Shown: positions 8,164 through 15,068, numbered from the stretch's first letter. The stretch: DNA of 15,667 bases from Prevotellaceae bacterium (GCA_031267155.1 JAIRZR010000482.1:1-15667); one strand, 5' to 3'. Program-made: numbers and translations. The notes: generated by a model not told the origin, from the sequence alone.

Positions 8164-8197
8164 TTTGTTGGTATTAAAAAAAATGCATTACCTTTGC
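8164..8197 (+). promoter_or_regulatory. Bacteroidetes-type promoter of the metal-efflux operon
   Basis: TACCTTTGC at 8189-8197 matches TAnnTTTGC exactly. Upstream, TTTG at 8164-8167 (21-bp spacing) or TTG at 8168-8170 (18-bp spacing) supplies the -33 box. Transcription would start near 8203, leaving a leader of about 19-31 bases before the first gene. No palindromic operator for a metal regulator is visible next to it, and no regulator gene lies in the window. The stretch 8031-8163 shows no other feature. Confidence 0.7.
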
Positions 8198-8221
8198 CGC
8201 GGATAAATTTTAAGCATATCC

Positions 8222-8677
8222 ATGATTGATTATATGAAGCGATTATATTCCATATCAGTTATTGCCCTGGCGGTTATCTCGTTACAGATATCTACCATTG
8301 TGCCCCACTGTCATCACGGGAATACCGTCTGCATCGTTTCAGGTTATGATGAGCATGAATGTGACGAAGAATGTCCTTCGGACTGTCCCCTGAATCATGG
8401 GCATGAGGAGACGGACAAAACTCTCGACAATGACTGCATTACAAAAGCCTCGTTTGTCGTTTCGGAACAGAACGGAATAAAACACAGGATTCATTTCAAC
8501 GGCGGACATAATTTCGATTCTGTTCCCGTACTGCTGTATCTCAACAGCATATATGATGCGGAGGTAAAACTTGTCTATCTGACAAAACACCGGTACCGGG
8601 AAAAAGCCTTTCCCTGCAAATCCGCAGACGCAAACCGCATCAACGGTTTACGCGCTCCGCCGTATTCCATAGCCTGA
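8222..8677 (+). CDS. DUF6769-like Cys/His-rich exported protein, first gene of the efflux operon
   Basis: This is a small protein (151 aa from 8222, or 147 aa from the ATG at 8234, which gives the more usual MKRLYSIS signal-peptide start). A hydrophobic signal segment ends near residue 27. It is followed by a cluster of likely metal ligands: HCHHG, then HECDEECPSDCPLNHGHEE. The composition, size and position ahead of an RND adaptor and pump match the DUF6769 proteins of Bacteroidales metal-efflux operons. I infer a periplasmic or surface metal-binding or sensing accessory role, which is not established. The C-terminal half (about residues 80-151) has no recognisable motif and few ligands. It has its own promoter at 8164-8197. 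Confidence 0.78.
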   Translation: MIDYMKRLYSISVIALAVISLQISTIVPHCHHGNTVCIVSGYDEHECDEECPSDCPLNHGHEETDKTLDNDCITKASFVVSEQNGIKHRIHFNGGHNFDSVPVLLYLNSIYDAEVKLVYLTKHRYREKAFPCKSADANRINGLRAPPYSIA

Positions 8678-8701
8678 TATTTCGGGCAATCCCCCCAGCA
8701 T

Positions 8702-8719
8702 GACGCCGTATGTGGCGTC
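8702..8719 (+). other. Intergenic hairpin GACGCC-GGCGTC before the adaptor gene
   Basis: The sequence shows a perfect 6-bp stem (GACGCC / GGCGTC) with a 6-base loop, 24 bp after the DUF6769-like stop, followed by CAATTAATTTTAT. It could act as a weak terminator or attenuator that lowers expression of the downstream efflux genes, or as an mRNA processing or stabilising element. The same hexamer pair forms both ends of the 219-bp palindrome at 10332-10550, so it may instead be a solitary module of that repeat family. Confidence 0.5.
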
Positions 8720-8759
8720 TCAATTAATTTTATCATATATAACAAAATAATTTATTACA

Positions 8760-9932
8760 ATGAAAAGAATATATACAATAGTAATTATCATAATTACAGC
8801 AATATTTATATGCGGCTGCACCTCAAATTCAAAGGATGAAACACAAAGCCGCGACAGCCGGGAACATGCTGACGGACACGGCGAAGGACCGGAAGCGGAA
8901 GGCGAACACGGAGACGAAATTACCTTCACCGAACAGCAGGCTGAAGCCGTTGGACTGGAAGTGGAAGAAGTCGTGCCCGGAACCTTCTCGCATGTGATTA
9001 AAACAAGCGGGCAAATACTCACGGCGCAGGGCGACGAAGCCGCTGTCGTGGCGACTTCCAGCGGAATCGTATCGTTTGCCAGTCCGTCCATTTCCGAAGG
9101 GGCTGCCGTGCGTGCGGGCGAAGCCCTCGTAAACATTTCGGCTAAAAACCTGCCGGAAGGCGATCCCGCGGCTAAACTCAAAATCGCCTGGGAAGCGGCT
9201 TTGAAGGAATACCGGCGCGCCGAAGGGCTTGTCGGGGAACAGATAATCTCCGCAAAGGAATTTGAACAGACCCGCCTGCGCTACGAAACGGCAAAGACAG
9301 CCTACGAAGCGCAGTCGGCAAGCGTCACGGCAAGCGGCGTAAAGGTTGTCTCGCCCATCAGCGGATATATCAAAAACCGTTTAGTCGGTCAGGGCGATTA
9401 CGTTTCGGTAGGACAAACCATTGCCGTAGTTTCGCAAAACCGCCGCCTGCAACTGCGTGCGGAAGTTTCCGAAAACTATTTCAAAAGCCTCAAAAGCATC
9501 GGCAGCGCGAACTTCCAGACCTCGTATGACAATACGGTGTACAAGCTTTCCGAGCTTGACGGACGCCTGCTATCGTTCGGCAAAACCTCTGCCGGACAGT
9601 CGTTTTACATTCCCGTCATCTTTGAGTTCGATAATATCGGCGACATTGTTCCCGGCTCGTTTGTTTCGGTTTACCTGCTTTCAAATGCGCAGGAGAATGT
9701 GATTTCCGTTCCCGTATCCGCCCTGACCGAAGAACAGGGCTTGAACTTCGTTTATCTGCAAGTAGATGAAGATGGCTACCGGAAACAGGAAGTAAGCCTC
9801 GGACAAAGCAACGGCGACAGAGTGCAGATACTTTCAGGATTGAAGGCGGGCGACAGGGTAGTAAGCAAAGGCGCATATCAGGTCAAACTGGCAGCCGTTT
9901 CGTCCGTAATGCCGGAAACCCACAGCCATTAG
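8760..9932 (+). CDS. Efflux RND periplasmic adaptor lipoprotein (CusB/CzcB-like)
   Basis: This is the membrane-fusion subunit that bridges the RND pump and the outer-membrane channel of a tripartite heavy-metal exporter (390 aa). The hydrophobic signal ends in a lipobox (ICGC) with Cys20 as the lipidated residue. A His/Glu-rich stretch follows (REHADGHGEGPEAEGEHGD, about 34-52), and the last residues are PETHSH, so both termini could bind metal. Residues about 70-390 show the adaptor layout: barrel-sandwich halves (GIVSFASPSISEGAAVRAGE and KVVSPISGYIKNRLVGQGDY), a helical hairpin between them, a beta-barrel region and a C-terminal membrane-proximal domain (GDRVQILSGLKAGDRVVSKG). The metal is not determined. 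The gene is visibly richer in G+C than the housekeeping genes upstream. Its stop codon abuts the 796-bp repeat block that separates it from its pump. Confidence 0.92.
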   Translation: MKRIYTIVIIIITAIFICGCTSNSKDETQSRDSREHADGHGEGPEAEGEHGDEITFTEQQAEAVGLEVEEVVPGTFSHVIKTSGQILTAQGDEAAVVATSSGIVSFASPSISEGAAVRAGEALVNISAKNLPEGDPAAKLKIAWEAALKEYRRAEGLVGEQIISAKEFEQTRLRYETAKTAYEAQSASVTASGVKVVSPISGYIKNRLVGQGDYVSVGQTIAVVSQNRRLQLRAEVSENYFKSLKSIGSANFQTSYDNTVYKLSELDGRLLSFGKTSAGQSFYIPVIFEFDNIGDIVPGSFVSVYLLSNAQENVISVPVSALTEEQGLNFVYLQVDEDGYRKQEVSLGQSNGDRVQILSGLKAGDRVVSKGAYQVKLAAVSSVMPETHSH

Positions 9933-9933
9933 A

Positions 9934-9959
9934 AATTTTGAATTTTGAATTTTGAATTA
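9934..9959 (+). repeat. Left 26-bp terminal inverted repeat
   Basis: This consists of three AATTTTG units plus AATTA and is an exact reverse complement of 10704-10729. It starts 2 bp after the TAG of the adaptor gene and overlaps the start of the palindromic repeat copy at 9958. The first 25 bp recur in the same orientation at 14990-15014, at the 3' end of the TolC gene. Confidence 0.85.
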
Positions 9960-10102
9960 AGGTATGCGAAATAAACAAGATATAACAGATTATAAAAAAC
10001 TCTGGATTGCTTCGTTCCTCGCAATGACGGATAACCGTCTGACATTACGCCTATTGTATAGCACACGGTTACCCGTCATTGCGAGGAACGAAGCAATCCA
10101 GA
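9958..10102. repeat. Long-stem palindromic repeat, copy 1
   Basis: A 38-bp arm (10001-10038, starting TCTGGATTGCTTCGTTCCTC) and its inverted partner (10065-10102) match at 37 of 38 positions around a 26-bp loop. The motif TGGATTGCTTCG...CTCGCAATGACGG is typical of REP-like sequences spread through many bacterial genomes. The first 125 bp (9958-10082) recur at 15543-15667 with two substitutions and no gap. A leftover CTGGATTGCG at about 10142-10151 may be a fragment of a further copy. The transcript would fold into a very stable hairpin. Confidence 0.9.
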
Positions 10103-10202
10103 AAGTTCAATTGTTATATGTTATTAATTTTCCTTCCCTAACTGGATTGCGCCTGTTTCATTCATAATTCATAATTCAAAATTCATAAAAGAGTAATTTA
10201 TC

Positions 10203-10607
10203 ATGAAAAGAAATAATGTAATAAGAGAAAAAAGTTTTGCATTTGCATTGAATATTGAGGAATCGACAGCAGCACAGTCTGTAAATGATTTTATTATACT
10301 GTGCACGGGATATTTTAGCGCATTGCAGACTGACGCCGTAAGGCGTCCAATATGGATAACCCCGAACAAGCGCAGCGCAGTTCGGGGTACAGCATACACC
10401 TCTCCACAACTCCGTAAGGAGTTGAACAGTTTCTTCCCGTCAAGCCCGCAGGGAATTGAACTCCTTCGGAGTTCTGACGGAACCTGGACAGTTTACCCCG
10501 AGCTGCGCTTCGCTTGCACGGGGTTATCAAAATTGGACGCCTACGGCGTCAAAAGACGCGAAACATCGTCGATCATTAAAACAATACACGAAGGAAATGT
10601 CAAATAA
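10203..10607 (+). pseudogene. Decayed four-helix-bundle (S23/IVS-type) protein gene, interrupted by a palindrome
   Basis: Three pieces resemble the four-helix-bundle family related to proteins encoded in 23S rRNA intervening sequences: MKRNNVIREKSFAFAL (10203-10250), NIEESTAAQSVNDFI (10251-10295) and a C-terminal SSIIKTIHEGNVK (about 10566-10604). Functional members are about 115-125 aa. Here the segment between FAFAL and NIEES (helix 1 to helix 2, about 30 residues) is missing, as is most of the helix after NDFI. A 219-bp palindrome sits after LQT. The frame stays open (134 aa), but the bundle could not form. The alignment rests on remembered family patterns. These genes often accompany AT-rich repeats like the ones here. 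Confidence 0.65.
10332..10550. repeat. 219-bp modular palindromic element inside the four-helix-bundle ORF
   Basis: Both ends read as reverse complements for about 60 bp: GACGCCGTAAGGCGTCCAAT at the left and its counterpart at the right, followed by ATAACCCCG, a GCGCAGCGCAG-like loop and CGGGGTA. Nested inside are small hairpins: ACCCCGAA/TTCGGGGT (10359-10388), AACTCC-gtaa-GGAGTT (10408-10423) and GAACTCC-ttc-GGAGTTC (about 10459-10475). The length is 73 codons, and the element starts and ends on codon boundaries of the host ORF without stops. It resembles in style the in-gene palindromic elements described in Rickettsia, but I see no sequence relation. Confidence 0.8.
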
Positions 10608-10735
10608 TCCAAAATTTACGTTGAATATGACTGGAGTATCAAATAATTCAAAATCCAAAATTCAAAATCCAAAATTTATGTCGAATATTATTGGAGTATC
10701 AAATAATTCAAAATTCAAAATTCAAAATTACTATG
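10597..10735 (+). repeat. Tandem repeat ending in the pump start codon
   Basis: Two full units of about 55-60 bp (10621-10680 and 10681-10735) and a partial first one (10597-10620) each contain GTCAAATAAT or GTATCAAATAAT, then AATCCAAAATT or AATTCAAAATT runs, and end in TTTACG, TTTATG and TACTATG respectively. The last ATG is the start codon of the RND pump. The units look like repeated duplications of a start-codon region. The final unit includes the right 26-bp inverted repeat. Confidence 0.75.
10704..10729 (-). repeat. Right 26-bp terminal inverted repeat
   Basis: This is an exact reverse complement of 9934-9959, made of AATTCAAAATTC-type units. Three bases separate it from the ATG of the pump, so it occupies the position of a ribosome binding site. 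The A-rich sequence is compatible with Bacteroidetes translation starts, which do not use Shine-Dalgarno pairing. Confidence 0.85.
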
Positions 10736-13700
10736 TTAAATAAGATAATACATTTTTCGCTGAACAACCGCATTGTTGTTCTGGTAGCGTCCCTGCTGCT
10801 GATGATAGCGGGAACTTATACGGCTACCAATATGGAGGTCGATGTATTTCCCGACCTCAATGCCCCGACGGTGGTTATTATGACCGAAGCCAGGGGTATG
10901 GCTCCCGAAGAAGTGGAACGGCTGGTTACCTTTCCCGTCGAAACGGCGGTGAACGGCGCAACCGATGTGCGTCGCGTGCGTTCGTCGTCCACTACCGGAT
11001 TTTCGATCGTGTGGGTTGAGTTCAACTGGGGGACGGATATTTACCGCGCCCGGCAGATCGTGTCCGAAAAGCTGGCGGTCGTGAAGGATGCGCTGCCGTC
11101 CAACGTCGGGAATCCGACACTGGGACCCCAGTCGTCCATTCTGGGCGAGCTGATGATTATCGGGCTGACAGCCGATACCACTTCGCTGCAGGATCTGCGC
11201 ACGCTGGCTGACTGGACGGTGCGTCCCCGCCTGCTTTCGACCGGCGGCGTGGCGCAGGTTACGGTAATGGGAGGCGACATCAAGGAATACCAGATCCTGA
11301 TGAATCCCGAAAAGATGAAACACTACGGCGTTGCCCTGGACGAAGTAATCAGCGTGACGGGCGAGATGAACCGGAACGCTTCGGGCGGCGTGCTGTATGA
11401 ATACGGCAACGAGTACATCATTCGAGGCCTGCTGTCCACCGGCAATATCGAGGATTTGGGTAAAACCCTCGTCAAGACAGTGGACGATGTCCCCGTGATG
11501 CTGGAAAACATTGCGCAGGTGAAAATCGGCGCCAAAGCCCCCAAGCTGGGCATTGCTTCCGAAAAGGGAAAGCCCGCCGTGCTGATAACCGTTACCAAGC
11601 AGCCCGCCACCAGCACGATAGAACTGACCGGCAAGCTCGACCGCTCGCTGGCGGAACTGCAGGCGGCGTTTCCCGCGGACGTAAAGGTATCGACCGACAT
11701 TTTCCGGCAGGCGCGCTTCATCGACAGCTCCATAGGCAATGTTCAGAAATCGCTCTACGAAGGCGGCATATTCGTTGTTATCGTCCTTTTCATCTTCCTG
11801 ATGAACATCCGCACCACCCTTATTTCGCTGGTAACCATTCCGCTTTCGCTGGTCGCCTCGATTCTGGCGCTTAAAATGATGGGACTGACGATTAACACGA
11901 TGAGCCTTGGCGGGATGGCAATCGCCATCGGCTCGCTGGTTGACGACGCCATTGTGGACGTGGAAAACGTTTTCAAGCGTCTGCGCGAAAACAGGCAGCG
12001 GCCGGAAGTCGAGCGGAAAACCGTGATTTCCGTTGTGTTCGAAGCCTCGAAGGAAGTGCGCATGCCTATTCTGAACGCCACGCTTATCATCATTGCCAGC
12101 TTCGTTCCCCTGTTTTTCCTTTCGGGGATGGAAGGGCGCATGTTGGCGCCGCTTGGCATTTCGTTTATCGTGGCGCTGATCGCCTCCACGGTGGTGGCAT
12201 TGACGCTGACCCCCGTACTGTGCAGCTATCTGCTGGGAAAGCCGAAGAAGGGCGACCGTCCCGAAAGGGAGCCGTATGTGGTGCGCAAACTGAAAAGCGT
12301 GTACGAAAAAGCCCTGAAGTGGACGCTGAGACGCCGCAGCTGGGCGCTTGGCGGCACGGGCGTAATGCTGGCGGCGAGCCTTGCCGTTTTCCTTACGCTT
12401 GGACGCAGCTTTCTTCCGCCCTTCAACGAGGGTTCGTTCACGATAAATGTCAGCACGCTTCCCGGCATTTCGCTGGACGAATCCGACAGAACAGGACGCA
12501 TCGCCGAAGACATACTGCTGTCCGTTCCCGAAATTAAAACCGTCGGGCGGAAAACCGGACGCGCCGAACTGGACGAGCACGCGCTTGGCGTGAACGTCTC
12601 GGAAATCGAAGCTCCCTTCGTGCTCGACAAACGCTCGAAAGACGAGGTGCTGGCGGAAATCCGCGAAAAAATGAAGGCGCTCCCCGGCGTGAACATCGAA
12701 ATCGGGCAGCCCATTTCGCACCGCATCGACGCCATGCTCTCGGGCACGCGGGCAAACATCGCCATCAAGCTGTTCGGCGCCGACCTGAACCGGATGTTTG
12801 CGCTGGGCAATCAAATCAAAGCCTCGATTCAGGACGTGCGGGGCATTGCCGACCTCAACGTGGAACAGCAGGTGGAACGTCCGCAGCTCAAGATAGAGCC
12901 AAAGCGCGAAATGCTTGCCAAATACGGCGTGACGCCCTCCGAATTTGCGGAAATCGTTAACGTGATGCTGGCGGGCGAAGTGGTGTCGCAGGTGTATGAG
13001 GGCGACAGGGCTTTCGACCTGACGCTGAAAGTGAACGACGGCAGCCGCGAAACCGCCGGAAGCATCCGCAACCTGACCGTGGACGCGGGCGGACGGAAAA
13101 TACCCTTCGGATACATCGCCGACATTTCGTCTTCCACAGGTCCAAACACGATCAACAGGGAAAACGTGGCGCGTAAGATCGTTATTTCCGCCAACGTCGC
13201 CGGACGCGACCTGCGGGGCGTGGTAAACGATATCCAGAAGAAAGTGAACGCCGAAATACGTCTGCCCGAAGGCTACCATATCGAATACGGCGGACAGTTC
13301 GAGAGCGAACAGGCGGCTTCGCGCACTCTGCTCGTGGCGTCCGTTTTCTCCATCATGGTCATATTCCTGCTGCTGTTCGGGCAGTTCCGGAGCGTTACGC
13401 AGGCGGCGGTTATCCTGCTGAATCTTCCGCTGGCGCTTATCGGCGGCGTGTTCGCCATCTTTTTCACAGACGGCGTGGTCAGCATTCCGGCGGTTATCGG
13501 CTTCATATCCCTGTTCGGAATCGCCACGCGCAACGGGATGCTGCTCATATCGTGCTACAACGACCTGCGAAGCGAGGGACTGACGGTATTCGAAAGCGTG
13601 ATGCACGGCTCGCTCGACCGCCTGAACCCGATTCTGATGACCGCGCTCTGTTCGGCGCTTGCCCTGATTCCGCTGGCGCTGGGCGGCGACCTGCCGGGTA

Positions 13701-13825
13701 ACGAAATCCAAAGCCCGATGGCGAAAGTGCTGCTCGGAGGTCTGTTAAGCTCCACGTTTCTGAACGGGTTCATTATCCCCATAATGTATGTACTGATAAA
13801 TGGAAAGAAATTAAATAAGGAATAG
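10733..13825 (+). CDS. Heavy-metal efflux RND pump (CusA/CzcA family)
   Basis: This is the inner-membrane proton-driven pump of a tripartite metal exporter. The ATG at 10733 (MLNKIIHFSLNNR, 1030 aa) is the natural start; a TTG at 10691 lies in repeat DNA and would add an unrelated 14-aa leader. TM1 spans about residues 13-32. Porter-domain segments include VDVFPDLNAPTVVIMTEARG, the central membrane block lies at about 335-500, and the second half starts with a further membrane helix near 535. The HME-type TM4 signature GSLVDDAIVDVEN (400-412) carries the acidic proton-relay residues Asp404/405 and Glu411. CusA has PGMS where this protein has LPGISLDES, so substrate preference cannot be inferred. 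Codons are strongly G/C-ending compared with dapB or rsmD. The stop is 3 bp before the TolC gene. No promoter is evident in the repeat block upstream. Confidence 0.93.
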   Translation: MLNKIIHFSLNNRIVVLVASLLLMIAGTYTATNMEVDVFPDLNAPTVVIMTEARGMAPEEVERLVTFPVETAVNGATDVRRVRSSSTTGFSIVWVEFNWGTDIYRARQIVSEKLAVVKDALPSNVGNPTLGPQSSILGELMIIGLTADTTSLQDLRTLADWTVRPRLLSTGGVAQVTVMGGDIKEYQILMNPEKMKHYGVALDEVISVTGEMNRNASGGVLYEYGNEYIIRGLLSTGNIEDLGKTLVKTVDDVPVMLENIAQVKIGAKAPKLGIASEKGKPAVLITVTKQPATSTIELTGKLDRSLAELQAAFPADVKVSTDIFRQARFIDSSIGNVQKSLYEGGIFVVIVLFIFLMNIRTTLISLVTIPLSLVASILALKMMGLTINTMSLGGMAIAIGSLVDDAIVDVENVFKRLRENRQRPEVERKTVISVVFEASKEVRMPILNATLIIIASFVPLFFLSGMEGRMLAPLGISFIVALIASTVVALTLTPVLCSYLLGKPKKGDRPEREPYVVRKLKSVYEKALKWTLRRRSWALGGTGVMLAASLAVFLTLGRSFLPPFNEGSFTINVSTLPGISLDESDRTGRIAEDILLSVPEIKTVGRKTGRAELDEHALGVNVSEIEAPFVLDKRSKDEVLAEIREKMKALPGVNIEIGQPISHRIDAMLSGTRANIAIKLFGADLNRMFALGNQIKASIQDVRGIADLNVEQQVERPQLKIEPKREMLAKYGVTPSEFAEIVNVMLAGEVVSQVYEGDRAFDLTLKVNDGSRETAGSIRNLTVDAGGRKIPFGYIADISSSTGPNTINRENVARKIVISANVAGRDLRGVVNDIQKKVNAEIRLPEGYHIEYGGQFESEQAASRTLLVASVFSIMVIFLLLFGQFRSVTQAAVILLNLPLALIGGVFAIFFTDGVVSIPAVIGFISLFGIATRNGMLLISCYNDLRSEGLTVFESVMHGSLDRLNPILMTALCSALALIPLALGGDLPGNEIQSPMAKVLLGGLLSSTFLNGFIIPIMYVLINGKKLNKE

Positions 13826-13828
13826 AGT

Positions 13829-15004
13829 ATGAAAAATTTATTGATAGCTATTGTATTAATGACAGGCAGTTCCGCATTTGCACAGAATAATGTTGATGAT
13901 GTGCTGATATCCGTGGAACAGAACAATTCCGCCCTGAAAGCGCTGAAGGAAGATATCGACGCGCAGAGGCTGGAAAACAAAACGGGAATTTATCTTCCCA
14001 ATCCCGAAGTCGAATTCAATTACCTTTGGGGAAATCCGAACAGTATCGGAAACAGGAACGATATAAGCGTCCGCCAGACCTTCGATTTCGCCACAGTTAC
14101 AGGGCTGAAGAGGAAGATTGCCGACAGGCGGAACGGTCTGCTTGAGCTTCAGTATAAAGCCGAAAGGCTGGACATCATGCTGCAGGCGCGACGCCACTGC
14201 ATGGATCTGATATATTATAATGCCCTGAAACGTGAGCTTGACCTGCGTCTTGAACATGCCGAAATTCTCGCCGGAGGATACAAAAGCCGGCTGGACAGGG
14301 GCGATGCAAATATCCTGGAATACAATAAGGCGCAGCTGAATCTTGCCACGGTGAAGGGCGAGATATCCGGTCTGGAAACGGAACGGAAATCTGTTCTGGC
14401 GGAACTGAAAAGGCTGAATGGCGGCATCGCCGTGCAGATGGACGCTCAGGAGTACCCGGATGCGGTTTTGCCCGACAATTTTGACGAATGGTTCGCCCGG
14501 GCAGAACAGAGTAATCCGGCGCTGGAGTATGTGAGGCAGGAGGTCGAAATCGCTAAAAGCCAGGTCTCCCTGAACAGGGCAATGTCCATGCCGGGGATAT
14601 CCGCCGGCTTTATGCGCGAAAAGGTGGTCGGAGAGGCTTACCAGGGTATTTCCCTCGGTATTTCGATTCCGCTCTGGGAAAACAGGAACAGGGTGAAACA
14701 GGCAAAAGCCGCAGTAAGAGCCAGCGAGGCAAGGCAGGAAGACAGCCGGTTACAGTTTTACGGGTATCTCGAAAACCTCTACGAAAGAACAAGGGGTCTG
14801 CAATCAACTGCCAAAGACTATAGACTGTCCCTGACCTCGCTTAACAGTACCGGACTGCTGAAAAAGGCTCTCGATGCCGGCGAAATCTCCCTGCTGGATT
14901 ATATCGTGGAAATAGGCTTGTACTATAATACTGTCAGCCTCGGACTGGAAGCAGAACGCGAATTCCAAAAAGCCCTGGCAGAGTTGAGGAATTTTGAATT
15001 TTGA
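13829..15004 (+). CDS. TolC-family outer-membrane efflux protein
   Basis: This is the outer-membrane channel that completes the adaptor-pump-channel metal exporter (391 aa). A signal peptide (MKNLLIAIVLMTGSSAFA, cleaved before Gln19) precedes two repeated OEP-type halves rich in coiled-coil alpha helices. The first is about residues 20-200, with LPNPEVEFNYLWGNPN and the tandem-helix region. The second is about 210-390, with SNPALEYVRQEVEIAKSQV and GISLGISIPLWENRNRVKQA. It starts 3 bp after the pump stop, so the two are co-translated. The last five codons (RNFEF) and the TGA lie inside a copy of the 26-bp AATTTTG repeat, so the original C-terminus was probably replaced when the repeat arrived. 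The loss should be small, as TolC C-termini are tolerant. The G+C content looks intermediate between the pump and the upstream genes. Confidence 0.92.
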   Translation: MKNLLIAIVLMTGSSAFAQNNVDDVLISVEQNNSALKALKEDIDAQRLENKTGIYLPNPEVEFNYLWGNPNSIGNRNDISVRQTFDFATVTGLKRKIADRRNGLLELQYKAERLDIMLQARRHCMDLIYYNALKRELDLRLEHAEILAGGYKSRLDRGDANILEYNKAQLNLATVKGEISGLETERKSVLAELKRLNGGIAVQMDAQEYPDAVLPDNFDEWFARAEQSNPALEYVRQEVEIAKSQVSLNRAMSMPGISAGFMREKVVGEAYQGISLGISIPLWENRNRVKQAKAAVRASEARQEDSRLQFYGYLENLYERTRGLQSTAKDYRLSLTSLNSTGLLKKALDAGEISLLDYIVEIGLYYNTVSLGLEAEREFQKALAELRNFEF

Positions 15005-15014
15005 ATTTTGAATT
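14990..15014 (+). repeat. Third copy of the AATTTTG terminal repeat, at the end of the TolC gene
   Basis: This is identical over 25 bp and in the same orientation as the left inverted repeat at 9934-9958. It encodes the final residues NFEF and the stop codon of the TolC gene. It marks the start of a second region of gene debris, as its twin does after the adaptor gene. Confidence 0.85.
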
Positions 15015-15035
15015 GGAGGGGAATGGTTTAGAATA

Positions 15036-15068
15036 GAGTTAAGAACTATGAGTTAAGAACTGAGAGTT
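15036..15068 (+). repeat. Short tandem repeat GAGTTAAGAACT
   Basis: GAGTTAAGAACTAT is followed by GAGTTAAGAACTGA and then GAGAGTT. This is a 14-bp unit present about two and a half times, lying between the AATTTTG repeat and the minisatellite. Simple direct repeats of this kind are common in Bacteroidetes intergenic debris. No function is seen. Confidence 0.6.

Larger units (their letters stand above)
9934..10729. mobile_element. 796-bp composite repeat block inserted between adaptor and pump genes
   Basis: The block begins 2 bp after the adaptor stop and ends 3 bp before the pump ATG, with perfect 26-bp inverted repeats at its ends (9934-9959 and 10704-10729). Inside, in order, are the palindromic repeat (9958-10102), a shorter AT-rich repeat (10161-10188, same AATTCAAAATTC theme), a decayed four-helix-bundle ORF (10203-10607) carrying a 219-bp palindrome, and a tandem repeat (10597-10735). 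In related tripartite exporters adaptor and pump genes are normally adjacent, so I infer an insertion. No transposase is present and no target-site duplication is obvious. It may have grown by several events rather than by one transposition. Confidence 0.6.

Noticed and set aside
9961..10167. 67-aa + strand frame at the palindromic repeat
   Set aside because: It is the translation of the long-stem palindrome (for example IASFLAMTDN); such frames appear wherever this repeat occurs.
10230..10260. Possible promoter (AAGTTTTGC or TGCATTTGC) for the pump inside the repeat block
   Set aside because: Each has a mismatch at the TA of TAnnTTTG, lies in the decayed coding region and lacks a -33 box at the right spacing.
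10597..10743. 48-codon frame MSNNPKFT... overlapping the pump start
   Set aside because: It is the translation of the tandem AATTCAAAATTC repeat. The repeated residues follow from the DNA repeat, so there is no independent evidence of coding, though translation into the pump ATG is not excluded.
10736..13711. 991-aa open frame on the - strand across the pump gene
   Set aside because: It is antisense to an unmistakable RND pump. G/C-ending codon bias removes stops from the opposite frame, and the translation has no recognisable motif or hydrophobic pattern.
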